A stretch of 64,000 nt of DNA. Source: Oscheius dolichura. Lineage: Eukaryota > Nematoda > Chromadorea > Rhabditida > Rhabditidae. Positions 45,488 through 58,002 of the stretch are shown in pieces (positions within the stretch are counted from its first letter, which is position 1; each line of letters opens with the position of its first letter). The DNA is taken from assembly GCA_932521035.1 (NCBI GenBank), contig OW051497.1:11346001-11410000 (forward strand). Reading direction: 5' to 3'. The notes below the pieces were generated by a model. The model did not search any database. It had not been told where the DNA came from and saw only the letters and a list, made by a program, of their open reading frames with translations. The translations under genes and the position numbers were made by a program.

Positions 45488-46975
45488 TTATCGCCTGGTT
45501 CCGTCTTCGAAGAACACTCCTCCGTCGATGGCGCAATACTTAGGACAAATTCCACGTTCTCCAGCAGATCCGGCAGGTCCTGGGGCTCCAGCAGGTCCGG
45601 GCTGTCCGTCCAAACCAGGGGGTCCGTCAGGTCCAGGAGCTCCTGTAAAATGTTCTTTTAAAGGGGACCATCTACGGGGACATACCCTTAGGTCCAGCGG
45701 GTCCTGGGGGTCCGTCGTTTCCAGGGGCTCCAGGAGGTCCGGGTGGTCCAGGTGGTCCTTAAATTGTTTATTAAAATATGTATGTTTGTTTGTTTGTTCA
45801 TCACTGCTAAGTAACAGTGGTGTTTGGCTCCAGTCGATTAATTCGACTTTTAACTGTTAAAGAATGAACTTACCGGCGTCACCAGCCTCTCCGGGACTAC
45901 CAGGTGTGAGTGGTTCAGAGACGGCTGAAAAGGTAGATTAAGAACGGGTAAAAATGGTTTAAAAGGGCTTCAAGGGGGGCCAAGATATTATTGCGCTCGA
46001 GAAAGGCCGGGGAGAGCCGAACTTCGGTTTTGTAAAATCGGCATACTGTAGTGGGGCGCGAGCATTTTCTCCCTTTTTGACATCAAACTAACCAGGGCTT
46101 CCAGGCTCTCCAGGAGGTCCAGGAACTCCGGCCTCTCCGGCTGGTCCAGGGGGTCCTCGTGGTCCAGCGCTTCCAGGGGCGGCATCAGATCCAGGTCTTC
46201 CAGGGGTTCCTACGAAGGAATTCATTAATTTCCGTAAGTCTTAAATATACTTACCGGCCTCTCCCGGGTCTCCAGGGGCTCCAGGTGGTCCAGGTGGGCC
46301 GGGAGGTCCCTGTGGGCAAGGTTTGCATGGAGGTGGAGTGGTCTAAAACAGTAGGGTCATCGACGAGATGCGCGATCAACTTACAGGCTCACAAGGAGCA
46401 ACTGGGGGCTTTCCAGGGGTTCCGGGAGTTCCAGGGGCTCCAGGGTGACCGGGCTTTCCGGGCTTTCCAGGGGCTCCTGAAATAATATAATTTCATAGGA
46501 AGTGTATGGGGCGCGTGAAAATTTGGGTGATCTCGCGGGAGGATTGCCAAAACATCGCCGAAACTTTTCTTTAAAATGGCTTCGACGTACCAGCTGGTCC
46601 GGGGGGTCCAGGAAGGCAGCAACCATCGCACTGGAGGTTGGGAGCTGGGTTAACTTCGGGTCCTCCGTATGCCTGACGAGCTGTACGGTTGCGGGGGATG
46701 GAAGTCTGGGATTTCATGTAGTTAACCTCAGCAAAGATGTCCTTAGCAGATCCCTGAAGAAATAGAATAGATGAAGAAATAAACAATAGAAAGGATGAGG
46801 AATTAAAAGGACTGACCTTGCAGAAGGAGATCTCGTGTTGCATCTGCCGGCGGACATGGCTCACATAGTTGTAAACCATGGGGAGGGTAAGGACAACAGA
46901 AAGGACCGCGACCACGGAGAAAGAAACGGCCGCATAGGCAACAAATTTGTAGGCTTTTAGCCTACCGTCCTCCAT
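45488..46975 (-). CDS. Cuticle collagen
   Basis: Structural protein secreted by the hypodermis into the cuticle. Starts MEDGRLKAYKFVAYAAVSFS with an N-terminal hydrophobic segment (FVAYAAVSFSVVAVLSVVLT) and the conserved nematode-collagen N domain (VYNYVSHVRRQMQHEISFCK, then DIFAEVNYMKSQ). RNRTARQAYG may contain the processing site. Cys clusters (CDGCC, CEP, CKPCP) flank several blocks of Gly-X-Y with few interruptions, spread over about nine small exons. The end is ERGICPKYCAIDGGVFFEDG. Layout (N domain, short Gly-X-Y, Cys knots, long Gly-X-Y, C-terminal Cys pair) is that of the col/dpy/sqt class; subgroup not decided. Confidence 0.93.
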
Positions 46976-47609
46976 CCTGGCGAACTGCGGCTTTGCGCTC
47001 CGTTGCCCGCCTTTTATACAGGCACCCCGATTGTCCGCGCACTATCATCCTGGATCAGAAACGCCCTTGCAACATGGATAAAGGTCGCCCGCATATCGTA
47101 CGGGAGAGAAGGAGAGCTCCTGAGATGGACAAAGACCGCTCGGTGGCTGTCAGACGAACTGGAGACATGCTATGATATTTTGGAGTGACCCTGTAGGAAG
47201 TTTTAATAATAACCGCGGGCTACCTTTAGTGTTTAGGCTCTTGGCAGAACTTCTGAACCTAGAGATTTCCTGTAGAGCAAACTGGGATCCCCCTTGTTGG
47301 CATTCTCTAATACACTATTTTCTGTAGATGGCTGTTTTAATCTAGCATTGTTTTAAAACAAGCATCCGTCCTCGATTCATTGATCTTGCATTTCAATAAC
47401 CCAATTGAAGAATCCAGACAATTCACACAAGAACCCGTTGTCTCTTACGCTCGACTTCAAAATTACCGTGCAGGATCATCTTTCATTTGTCATTTCTGAC
47501 AACCCAAATGGACACAAAGAACGGAAGAATTATGGAGAAATGATTTAATACATATCGGAAGTGAATATGGGTACCAGTACAAGAGGATACTTGGGCAATA
47601 AGAGGGGAG
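46976..47609. other. Intergenic stretch, collagen promoter side
   Basis: Upstream of the collagen ATG and downstream of the two-TM gene; no coding signal beyond short overlapping frames near 46993-47188. Confidence 0.5.
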
Positions 47610-49238
47610 TTAATCATGGGAGAGGGGAAGTTCCGACCTCATCTCAAACATAAGTCTCCACATGTAGCTCTTGTTCATGTTTAAAAAATAAAGGTCTCTG
47701 TTGAGGTCCAACACAAATTTGACGACGTTCTTCCTCTGTAGAATTGCGCAGACCAAGAGCATGGCAAATCCGAGCCCGAGGAAGAGGCATCCAGTGATGA
47801 CGAAGGCTGTTTCTGTCTCCTGAAAGATTTTTATCCTTTTTTTGGTTCATTTTAAGCTGAGAGCTTTATTATTTATCTTGCATAGTGTGTCATATTAAGT
47901 CGTTTATGCATACGGCAGCCCTGATCAAGGGAGTGCGCCTGCACGAGATCTGGAACCTGTTATCTGCCGGCAAATCTTTGATAACGAAACAAAGGCCCAT
48001 AAGAAGGGGATATTCCTACGCGTGCGGGTAGAAGTTTCTGGTACCTGGCTTAGGCAAGCCCCAAACACCTGCCCCACCTGCCAGTTATCCGTGTGGATCT
48101 TCGTGAGATTAGGGTCTCGACCCGTAAAAGAAAAGACGGATCTATCTCTCTTCTCGGTCTCGTCCCTTCACTCTCTGTTCAGTCGCCTCTACGATGAAAT
48201 AGAGCCGTTCTTTTTTTCTACGGCGAGAAAAGGAAAAGAAGTCGTAAAACCTTGATGAAAAGTCTGTGGCGGCGACTTTCTCCAATCAACTCCATTGCGG
48301 TTTTTGAAATTGAAGGGGGAGAAAACTGTCAATATTAAATCGTTTTGCGGCTTTAGGGGAGAAAGCGCAGAAACTCCAAAGTGACCCAGAGAGATCGGAC
48401 TGAATCTCCATTTTTTGCTAGACATGGGTCAATTTAATGTGACACTTGCTAGAAGAGCCGAGAAACATGTGATGGATTGCTAAAAAGCTAAAGAATCCTG
48501 CGGTGATGGATGAAGGGGACCGTTGCAATACTTCCGGAGCGTTCGTCTGTTCACTGTCATAAATAATCTTTGCGGGACGAAAAAAGTCCAGCGTTTCATA
48601 GAAGCATCGAAGCAATTCTTCGCACCTATATACCACCCGGTAGAGGAAGGCACCTTAGTTTTGTTTTGGCCTGTATTCTCTAATCTCCACAGCGGCACAC
48701 ATCCATAACCGAAAGTAGTGTTTTCCTTTCGACCGCCTTGACTTCTCGCCCTCTGCATAAATAATCAAGCGGTTATCGCTGCCGAATATCTGTCGGCGAC
48801 ACAATCCTCTGGGTCAGTCAGGTGACCAGAGGTCCCCTTTCTGGATCAAATGGATATGCGTTCGGGGGATGTGTATCAAAACGTACCAATATCAATACGA
48901 TAATTCCGCTGGCCATTAACATAAGGCCGACAACGAAAAGGCCTGACATGGCCAGAACTGTAGCAGCGGATGAGGGTCCTGTCTTTCTCTGCCTGACTTC
49001 ATACTGAAAAGAAAAAAAATGGAAAATATAGCGGAAACTGTTACCTTGTCAAACATCGGCGTCGCCATCCGTTCGAGGGGGTCATCTTGGGAATAATGCC
49101 TCTTAGGAGTCTTGAGTTTAGTGCTAAGTCCTGGTGAGTGTTCCTAAAATGTTGAAATAAGGTTAAAGTTGTATATAAAGGTAATTGTACCGATACAGCA
49201 CTGCTCGGAGGAGCGAGATGACTGCTAGATGCGTGCAT
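47610..49238 (-). CDS. Small two-TM membrane protein, unknown
   Basis: Not recognised. Four exons join in phase 0: MHASSSHLAPPSSAVS; EHSPGLSTKLKTPKRHYSQD ... MATPMFDK; YEVRQRKTGPSSAATVLAMS with a first TM (GLFVVGLMLMASGIIVLIL); and, after an intron of about 1 kb, ETETAFVITGCLFLGLGFAM with a second TM (LFLGLGFAMLLVCAIL) followed by QRKNVVKFVLDLNRDLYFLN and the end. About 160 residues, with both termini probably cytosolic and a very short loop. The layout resembles small two-TM modulators of the PIRT/TMEM type, which is only a resemblance. An upstream in-frame extension without ATG exists. Confidence 0.62.
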
Positions 49239-50297
49239 GCCGAGTGATAAGCTCTGACTCACTCGCCATACAAGGAAGACTGATCAATTCAACAGTTTCC
49301 TCGTCACTTTTTCCCCATCCCCCTTTACTCATCATTTTCTGCTCAAGCACAGGTCATTTATAGACACATCAAATTTAAGAAGATTACCCTTCCCATAGTC
49401 TAATAAATAAAGTCAACCTGACAAGAAAATCCCCTTTTTATCACGTGGCCCCGTTTTGATATTCTAATCTGCATGAGAAGTTCTTTGTAGACCAGGTGAT
49501 ATCATTTCGGTTATTCGAAAAGTAAAGTTTATCACAAACCATGAATGATCCTTTGTTGAAATCATCTACAAGATGGCTAGTATCCAGCTCCAGAGGACGT
49601 GCCAAACGGATAGATGGTACTCTAAGCAATTCCCCATTTGTTCTAGCTGACATTGCACTACTGAAAATATTTTTCACCACTGTTCAAGACTCTATTCGTA
49701 TAAGGAACAAAGCATTTTGTTTTCGTATTAAAAACAGGTGAATTCTATAGGAAAGAAGGGGAACGACTTCGGGACAAGATACAAACTAAAGCTGTGCTTT
49801 ATTGAAAAGAATAAATGGAATACAAAGAGCGGAAAACGTTAACATTTGGATTCCGGAAGCCCACCGGAGCCTGAAATCGATTGAACAAACACCGGAGAGA
49901 CGGCGCAGTTGAGTATACGTGTCCTGAATCTTTGAAAACAGACTTTGGCTAGATATTGTAAGTTCCCCCGTCCTTCAGAAGCTCATAGTCTCACATTAGA
50001 GCTTCCCTGTTACACTTCCTGTTGTTCGTCTTGTATAAGGCTACTTCCCTCGGATCTCCGCCGGGGGTGAAGGGAACTCTCCCATATTTCGGAAGCGCGC
50101 AATACTATGTAATGGTTGTAATCATTCTGTGTTCTCGAGTGTGTAGAGTGTTTTACTTGATCCAGGATGTGAAACGCCTTTCCACGAAGAGGGAGTGGAA
50201 TTAGCCTCCCAGTATGACTCCCACCAGTCGACACCTTTTCCTCGAACAAATGAGGAACCCCAATTACAACAACCATGATTTATTAGGATCTTTTCCA
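49239..50297. other. Intergenic stretch without a supported gene
   Basis: Short overlapping frames on both strands (for example 49441-49680 minus, 50122-50400 minus) but no splice-supported gene. Confidence 0.5.
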
Positions 50298-50652
50298 TCA
50301 ACCAAAGAGAGTATCCCGCAGCATGTTGTTTGCCACTCGTCCCTTCACGGATCTCATCTTCTCGGAGAATGACTTCTGAAATGAAAACAGTTATAAACAA
50401 TGGAGTAATTTGATTCTCGTTCTAATTCTTCAATTCTTCAAATTTAGCAGAATTTCCTCACCTTGTGCATGTAAAAAGGCAAGAAGAATTCACGATTTTC
50501 ATCTCTTCCGAAAGGAAGAGGTCTCATCTCATATGAGTCCTAAAGATGTTCGCTACCTGTACATACAAATACCGCGGTACCTGTCCAAGTCTAGCAAATG
50601 AGACGACAACCATAGCAAGGATAACAACTGCAAGGTATCGAAGGAGGCCCAT
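50298..50652 (-). CDS. Small secreted peptide precursor, neuropeptide-like
   Basis: Three exons: MGLLRYLAVVILAMVVVSFA RLGQ (signal peptide), then after a 41-nt intron DSYEMRPLPFGRDENREFFL, then, after a phase-0 intron, KSFSEKMRSVKGRVANNMLR and DTLFG before the stop. About 72 residues. PLPF-Gly-Arg could yield an amidated ...RPLPF peptide after cleavage at Arg, a KK pair lies at the second exon junction, and the precursor ends in Phe-Gly, an amidation donor. This is the layout of a neuropeptide-like protein, though no dibasic KR brackets the first peptide. Alternatives: small secreted hormone or antimicrobial peptide. Gene model is well supported by two in-frame joins. Confidence 0.6.
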
Positions 50653-52504
50653 TGTGAACGGTTGCTGGATAAGGCGGATTATCAGGAGAGAAAGATCTGC
50701 TGAGAATGGAGGATTTATGAGAGGGAGGAGCTGAAGGAAAACGTCTCCGCCCCTCTGATGATGTTGATGTGAGAGAAATCTCACAAAAGAGAACTAAAAA
50801 ATTAATTGCACAAGGTGCAGCTTGACTAAAAATAATCAACTGATATATTCGTAAGATTGCGGGAAGTTAACACGTCGAATGACGGTAGAATTTGCAATAG
50901 AAGGCGTCTGCTAAAGAGGAAGAAAGAAAGAACAGGGGATTTTGACTATGGGAGAGCTAAAGACCTGGTTGATCTACCAAAAGAAGTTTAAAGCAAAGCA
51001 GACGAGCTATACTAACCCCAGGTCCAAAAAGGTTCACAAACATCGGGTTAAAAGAAGCGACTAAATTGAGTAAGGACCAGGCTATTCAAAGTTCGTCACA
51101 GTGGGAAGCATCTTATTTACAAAGGTTCTTCTCGGAATGGGTGAAATATGACGAGGAGGTTTAAAATGACAGCGAGAATTGTATAGTGTCTAAGACATGA
51201 TGACTCTAACTATACGTGCCAACAGGCCTTCCTGATTACCCACATTGAGCTGGTTTGTCATTCATGGCGGATTGAATATGAAATAGTCTAATAACTATGC
51301 CTAGCTGCAGAATTGGAAACCAGAGAAGCCGTACGACCTTAGTCTGGCCAGGAGATTAGGTCAAAAACACAAAATTCAAATAAGGGCCAGACAACAAGAA
51401 GCCCTACGATGTTCATATATTAGCCAATGAAATACCGGCCAGAAGAGCCGTTGAACAACGAATTCATGGGAAAGGGGACCAAAGGTCTTGGGCGGAGGTC
51501 GTCGGTGGGAAAAAGCAGGAAATGGGGATCCGTTGGGTTTCCCATAGCAGCTGAGAATAAGGGAATAGTGTTCCAAAATGTGTAGGCAAGGTCTTGTGAT
51601 TAACTGTGATTAAAATGATCCATTTACTACAAACTACTAGTTAAAAGTCATCCTACGGAGGTTGAATTGGCCCCAATGAGTGAAACGGAGGCGGTATGGA
51701 ACAGTAATTCAGATGAATCGCTTCTCGGAATGCTCTTGTTAAACACTGGTTTCAATCAACGCAATTTATCAAATGAACACGGTCTGATTTGTAGTCTTCA
51801 GGTCAGTTGAGTACTTAGAGAGAAGGTGTAGGCGGGAAGCACACTTATCGTTGGTTTAAAAATTGGTGAAACCTATTTTCTTAATAGTATGAATTGTGAC
51901 AACGCCTGTAGACTGAAATACGCTCTGCATAAGTGCTCAAAAAATCAAGGACCGACACTCCATTGCATTAAAACCTTCCGGAATCCCCGAATGCCGGCGT
52001 TTAGCAATATTTTTCATTCTACTGACACTTTTCCTTGTTTGAAATAAGAAAAACGTCTTTTGTTCCACTATATTAACTCACATTTTCAACATCTAGCAAT
52101 TATCATGTGAAGGTAGCGGGTTGCCTGCCCCATGGTACTATCGTGACGAGACCCAGACCCGCCACTAGATGCAATTGGAAAGTTACAGATCTAATATAGG
52201 TGTAAATGCATGGAATTTGATTAACATCTTTTCTAAACCTTCTTATAAATAAGAAACTAACCGAAAACATCATTACCCAATACTATTATATTGTAGAAAG
52301 CCAATATTAACTACAGTATCCAATTTGAAGTTTGCAAACGGGGCGCAATTACCACGCTAGCTGTTCAATGAATTTTATTCAAGGTACGGCAGTTTACAAC
52401 GTTTAAAAAGAGTAGATCAGATCATGATTTGTGTCATTTGATGATTTGGAAACCCATAAATGTTAATCATACTTGTAATACTGAATGGTTGTGCGATATG
52501 CTTC
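50653..52504. other. Intergenic stretch without a supported gene
   Basis: No coding signal seen on either strand. AT-rich; may carry regulatory sequence for the peptide gene (proximal part) and the 3' side of the Pax gene. Confidence 0.5.
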
Positions 52505-53394
52505 TTATTGAAGAGGGGCGGAATTGAAATGAAATGACACATCGGATGGGTACACAGGTGTAGTCGGATCAACAGAGATGAGAAGTGGCGAAGATGGATC
52601 TGTATTTTAAAGATATATTGTTTGTCAGAAACTATTACCCATGTTGATAGGTGGAGGAATAGGGAGTCCAGGAGGTAGAAAAGAGTTCTGGGCCCACTTG
52701 GTGTAAGAACCGTAGGTTGCTAAAGAATATTGTTATGTAAAAATACAGTGATCTGAGATTGGGAGTTGACAACAATTAAGAACCACTTCGAGAGTCTTAA
52801 ACTTACGCGAAGACTGTTCAGACTTGTTCCGAAGGATCCGACTTATACTGCTGACAGATGGAACATTGTTCCGATCACAGATTCCGTCGTGTACTAGGCG
52901 ATCTCGAATCTCCCAGGCGAATAGTCCAGGATCAACCTGCTTCAATTGTCGGATGTAGTCCACCACCTAAATGTGCTCTATGCTACTAGAGAATCTAAAA
53001 ACAGCTACCTTCGGGGTGGTTACTCGTGGTTTACTGCCGCCAATGGCTCCAGGTAAAATGGTTCCGTTCTCTGAGTATCTAAAGTACTGTATCACCTCCT
53101 CCTTTCAAACACACCTGGCTAGAATCTTGCTGACACATCCATGGCTGATCTTCAATCTTCTGGAGATGTCACAAGGTCGAACACCGCTCTGAATCTATAT
53201 ATCGCGAAATCCCTTGAAGAGCATACCTGTGCCATGTCGACGATAAGTTGCCTCATGGGAGTAGGCAGCGGACGACCGTTGACGAACCATCCTCCGAGCT
53301 GGTTCTTGTCTCCCGCTTGGCCTACCCAAGGTGTCTGGTAGAGAAAGGCCGAGGCACAGGGAGAACTGCTCTGCGGGTGCTGCCAGTAGTTCAT
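52505..53394 (-). CDS. pax-1: Pax1/9-type paired-domain transcription factor
   Basis: DNA-binding developmental regulator in the nucleus. From ATG at 53394 ([20 protein letters not shown]) the paired domain follows: [87 protein letters not shown] and [14 protein letters not shown]. The strings [23 protein letters not shown] and [10 protein letters not shown] are diagnostic of the Pax1/9 group. Three further short exons ([40 protein letters not shown]) end in a Pro/Ser-rich tail without a homeodomain, as in Pax1/9. Trp replaces the usual Val in [11 protein letters not shown]. An N-terminal exon further upstream cannot be excluded. Confidence 0.92.
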
Positions 53395-55013
53395 GCTCGA
53401 CTGACCGCTGTGTGACCGACGGATCAAGCTGCGCGTCTTCCGCCTTTGACTCCGCCCTATTGTCTTCGGCCGCTGTTAGCTCAAAGAGAATCTGGATTAT
53501 CATTATGGTGATAATTGAAAGACAATTGAGCAATGTTCTGGACGGCAAATGCTTTCAGGATCAATATCCGAGGATGTTCTCGCTTCGCTTTAGTTCGCGT
53601 CTTGAAGTCGGCAACTCGTTAAACCATTTCGAACAACGAAGATCGCGAGGAAAATTACAAGGCTAGTTTTGTTTTTGAAGTAGTTGTAAAGCAAGCTCCC
53701 TGACCTTAGATGCCCGGGGGATTCTTTACCGGGCTCCCAAGTTCCGGGACCCTGTAAAGCAAGGCATATGCGACTTGAGGAGCAGTTTTCACCGCTTACA
53801 GATTCAGTTTCCGTTTTTATGCAAGCACAAAACCTGCACAGCAAAAAGAAGTTCTACAGTGAAATAGACGTAATTTTCTGTTCCGCCTGTTCTTTCTAGA
53901 GTTATAGGATTGTTCCTTTTTATGTTGTAGGCGGAATCCAACGGCGTAGTACTGAGAACAATCGATAGTTGCTTGGCGGAAGAAAGTACAAAATCAGTCC
54001 TTCTTCCAATGTATTCTGAGGCCAGCTGGTACCAATAAGGGCACCGGCTCCAATTGTGACCGCGCCGGGATCTTCAGTCCATAAGTGGCAGCGAAAGAAC
54101 TACCTAGAACCAGCTAGCAATGGAAGAAAACCTTGTGCTTTTCCATAATTTTTAACATATTCAGTTCTGTTAAGAAGGAAATAAGCATATTTGATCGGAC
54201 GATTAGCTAGTCAGCAACATACTCTGTGCAAACTGTCAATATTAAGAATACGGTGGACTGGGAGCCATCGTGTTTGGCGGCCGTTGAGGTCACCGAATAG
54301 CGTTGGACCGAGAAGGTGGCAGAGGGATGCCGTCTGGCGGTTTGAAACTGTCTACAATAGGTGATTCAAACAGAAGAACTCCCGCGAAGGAACAGTTTAC
54401 AGTCATGTGAGCCTCCGGGTTCGTTTATGGGTGGAAAAAAACGACTCTTTTTTTGTATTAAACCGTGTCAGTTGCCAACGGATGCGTGGGAATTGTATAG
54501 TCCTTCCGGCTATCATCTGTCTGAGTCGAAGCCATATTTTTTTAAACACGCATCCATTTCACGAGATACCTCGACCCGTTTTAATTTTTCTGTCAAGCGT
54601 ATTATTTCAAGCAAACAGTGAGATCCGAGTTCTCCAGTGATACCATCTTCTTGGCGGGTCGGAACACAGCTATTGGCAGATTACCGCCATTCGGCCTCAA
54701 ACAGTGACCGAGTGTTAATCGCCGGAAGCCGCGGCTTCTTAGATGGACTGTTGACCGACAGATAGGCGTCATGTTACCAGCTGACTGTGTGAATGCCGAT
54801 AGATGATGATTAGATGTTTCGTGTCAGGGAAGGGGAGCTTCGGTGGTAGACGGGGAGGGAGGATATGCGCGCCATGGTGATTCAAAACGCGTCGATCGAG
54901 GGCCCTTCCCCTATTTCTCACGTATTGATTTGGTCATTGCAGTCAGTTTCGTCTAGATGGTTCAAGCGCGTGTGTTATCGTTTTCTGGGCTGGCCTCCCT
55001 CACCAAAAACTAA
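53395..55013. other. Intergenic stretch without a supported gene
   Basis: Likely promoter side of the Pax gene; no spliced coding signal found. Confidence 0.5.
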
Positions 55014-55219
55014 CAAGGGAACCTTTTCACCTTAGGTTGGACTCGTGAGACGAGACCTAGTGCATTCGAAAGAGCGTCAAAAACTATCCCAGGCACCGGG
55101 TTTTGTTTTCCCAAAATGACTCACGTTACGGTGTAGCACGCCAATTCAGTTTTACATGTTAAATTTGTCGAAACTGCTTTTCGTCCTTGTATCCTTGGAA
55201 TTGCAGTAGATACTATGTG

Positions 55220-55299
55220 AAGCAGTGGCCGAGTGGATAGTGCACTCGTTTTCAAGATTTTTGCGTTTTTTCTGGCCGAGTTCGAGTCCCTGTTAGAGC
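55220..55299 (+). repeat. tRNA-like sequence in left arm (SINE-head-like)
   Basis: Contains an A-box-like TGGCCGAGTGG and a B-box-like GTTCGAGTCCC about 50 bases apart, as in a class II tRNA (Ser/Leu type). Acceptor and T stems pair poorly, so it is not a functional tRNA but a tRNA-derived pol III promoter. Confidence 0.65.
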
Positions 55300-55820
55300 A
55301 ATCGTCTTTTGCTTCTATATTTTCACGAGAAAAACGATTTTTGATGGATAATAGTTGTCAACAGGGTGAGTTTAATTGCTTTGGCACTCCATTTCAAGCA
55401 CCACAAATGCCCTAGAGCCTATTGGCTTTGGTGTGATTTTTAGTTTGGAACAGACTTGGCAAAGGGCCACGCTAGACGGGTTCCAAGCGAAAAAGAACGC
55501 ACACATATCATAACGATGAGAAAAATCATCTTTTACGCACAGGGGAACTGTGTCTCTGACTTGCTATTGTCGTTCCTATCAATTAGCCTACCTAATTAAG
55601 ATAATAAGCATGGTTTGTCTTCATTGTTCAACTTGCATTTCTGTTCCTCTTTTTTTTTGAATCCAAAACGACCCATATTGAAGAAGAGATGCCCGAGATG
55701 AAATGCTAACCACTTCGTGATCCTTGAATAGGACTGCAAACTCACCATGGGTATCAGTTGACAACTATTATCCATCAAAAATCGTTTTTCTCATGAAAAT
55801 ATAGAAGCAAAAAACGATTG

Positions 55821-55901
55821 CTCCAACAGGGACTCGAACTCGGCCAGAAAAAACGCAAAAATCTTGAAAACGAGTGCACTATCCACTCGGCCACTGCTTC
55901 A
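55821..55901 (-). repeat. tRNA-like sequence in right arm (SINE-head-like)
   Basis: Inverted copy of 55220-55299 with identical A and B boxes. The two promoters point towards each other into the centre of the element. Confidence 0.65.
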
Positions 55902-56181
55902 CATAGTATCTACTGCAATTCCAAGGATACAAGGACGAAAACCAGTTTTGACAAATTTAACATGTAAAACGGAATTGGCGTGCTACACCGTAACGTGAGT
56001 CATTTTGGGAAAACAGAACCCGGTGCCTGGGATAGTTCGAATGCACTAGGTCTCGTCTCACGAGTCCAATCTAAGGTGAAAAGGTTCCCTTGTAAGATTA
56101 TGTTTATTGTTATTGCCCCCTGAAGGTGTTTACGCGTTAAGTGCAAAAGAAAAGGTCTGGATTCATATTTTCAGGTGCATC

Positions 56182-56991
56182 ATGTCTATGGTGATTCGTC
56201 ATATCTACCAGAAGTACGGGGTGAACGACAATGTGAGTGTTGCCACTTAATACCATGTCATCAGCACCATTTCAGAGGTTGGACGACCTTTGGGATCTCC
56301 GCTGCCCGCGATTCCCTATTAGGATCAATGTAAGTTAACAAAAGTACCCTTTTAAACTTTTAGGTCCCCGTTCCCCCGGTCCCCGCCGCTCCGATCCAGG
56401 TTCCTCCGGCTCCTATCGCTCCGATCCAAGCGGCAGCTGCTGTCCAGTACCATGCCCCTCAAGTGAGCTTACTTTAAAAGAGACTACATGTCGTACTGCC
56501 AGCGCAAACAACGGATATGAATGCGTTTTCCGTGCGTTCCCCATTGTTTTACTGTGTGATACGATAGCAAAAAGGGCATATTATCCAATAAAATGCGCGG
56601 TAGATCGATTTTTCCTGGAGTGGCAGTAAGGTTAATGAGCCTTCGAGCCGTGACAGTCTTCGTGCTACGTTAAAAGTGGAATTTAAACTAAGTTTAGGAT
56701 GTTCCATGCTGCTCTAAGACGCATGACAAGAAGGCCACCGCTGAAAAGAGTCCCACGAAGGTTAGTATTCAGTTGCAGCAATATTCAACTGTTTTAGCAC
56801 ATGCCATATCATGTTCTCCGGGACGCCTTTGGACGCTTCATTAAGAGGAATAACGACAATGATGTGAAGAAGAAGGTGGGCATTTTTCATGCTATTTAAA
56901 AAAAAGGCGACATATAGCAATCAGGACCCAATCCTCCTAATAAGCAGCGTTTTTAAAGAATAGTTTTCAGGGAATAGTCGCCAAGAAGTAA
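56182..56991 (+). CDS. Small Pro/Ala-rich protein, unknown
   Basis: Not recognised. Six exons all join in phase 0: MSMVIRHIYQKYGVNDN, RLDDLWDLRCPRFPIRIN, VPVPPVPAAPIQVPPAPIAP with IQAAAAVQYHAPQ, DVPCCSKTHDKKATAEKSPT, HMPYHVLRDAFGRFIKRNND and GIVAKK with the stop. About 120 residues, basic at the C-terminus, no signal peptide. The Pro/Ala block repeats P-x-x-P-x-x and API units. The ATG lies seven bases after a ttttcag, and an AATAAA-type signal follows near 57111. The uniform phase-0 exon edges suggest exons that could be skipped without frame loss. Confidence 0.6.
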
Positions 56992-58002
56992 CCGCCCTAC
57001 TTCTGCCGAGTTGAAACCTCCCGGTGCCACTAATTTGATTCTAATATTCTATTTCTAAATGCTATTTCAAGCTGTATACACCCTAGAGTCTATTATCATG
57101 TAAAATAATGCAATAAACAAGTGTCCGTGCACTTAAAAGGAAACCGCCAACTGTTTTGGGGTGGTTCGATTGAACAGATTTAAATGCTGGAGGGAAAGAG
57201 GATCCCGAGATAAGGATACAATCTGAGGTGACCCGAAAAGAAGCGTGGTATCGTTGTTTATACACGTGGCTGCTTTTTCCACAAAAATGGATTGGTCGTC
57301 ACCCGTGGGAATCCGCTGCTCTGCCCAACTCATTGTCATTCGCTTGGGAATAGAAGCCACAGTCCGCAATTTCTCCTATAGCCCATCGATTTCCTCTCAA
57401 AAGAGCATGAGCATATCATTTATCCCCTTTTTTTATCGGTGATGTTATTTTTACGTCCCCCAGGGCAAGTAGGCGGGGTGGTCTCTCTCGCCGCCGCGGC
57501 TACCGTACCCCGTCGAAAACAAGACGGTTGAAATTCTTCTCGAACTCGTGTTTACCATTTTAGCGGCATCACTCTGATTTCACAAGAGTTTGAAACTTCT
57601 CCGGTCAGTGATTCTGTCGGTGGCTGTTTGCCCAGTAATTCCTTCCGCTTTTGCAACTTGCGGTGTTTTATGGCTTTATGATTAAGTCGGCTAACATGAC
57701 ATCTCTCAGACTGGCGGATGGGTAAAAGGTCGACTGTCCAGATGTGCTGGAATAGTAGTCCAAACAGAGTGCACTATCTGATCTGGCCTGGCTCACTCGC
57801 CGCCTGCTCACCGTCTGACCGTCGTCGCCTTTCCCACATTACACATCCATGACGATCCATTCAAGGGGCGTTTTCCTGCACTCTTCATTCGTATTCATTG
57901 ATTTTTTTCGCTGATCTTGCTTACTGTGATCATCTCTATCTCACTTTTTTATTGTATCTTCAACAGGGCGATTAATTTCAGGGTGATGCCTCAGGCAAGG
58001 GC
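56992..58002. other. Intergenic stretch without a supported gene
   Basis: 3'UTR of the small gene, then sequence without coding signal up to the tttcag just before 58003. Confidence 0.5.

Larger units (their letters stand above)
55014..56092. mobile_element. Foldback (long inverted repeat) element with tRNA-like arms
   Basis: Left arm 55014-55362 and right arm 55757-56092 are inverted copies with a 13-base indel and scattered mismatches, around a 394-bp centre. Termini are CAAGGGAACC...GGTTCCCTTG. TAA stands directly on both outer sides, which may be a 3-bp target duplication as used by PIF/Harbinger-type elements. No transposase frame inside, so it is a non-autonomous MITE-like element. Each arm carries a tRNA-like pol III promoter (separate entries). 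Confidence 0.85.

Noticed and set aside
45449..46485. Plus-strand frames rich in Gly/Pro/Ser over the collagen
   Set aside because: Gly-X-Y repeats make long antisense frames; the minus strand has the collagen N domain and Cys knots.
55220..55299. Functional tRNA-Ser or tRNA-Leu gene
   Set aside because: A and B boxes are present but T and acceptor stems do not pair, and the anticodon arm is not recognisable.
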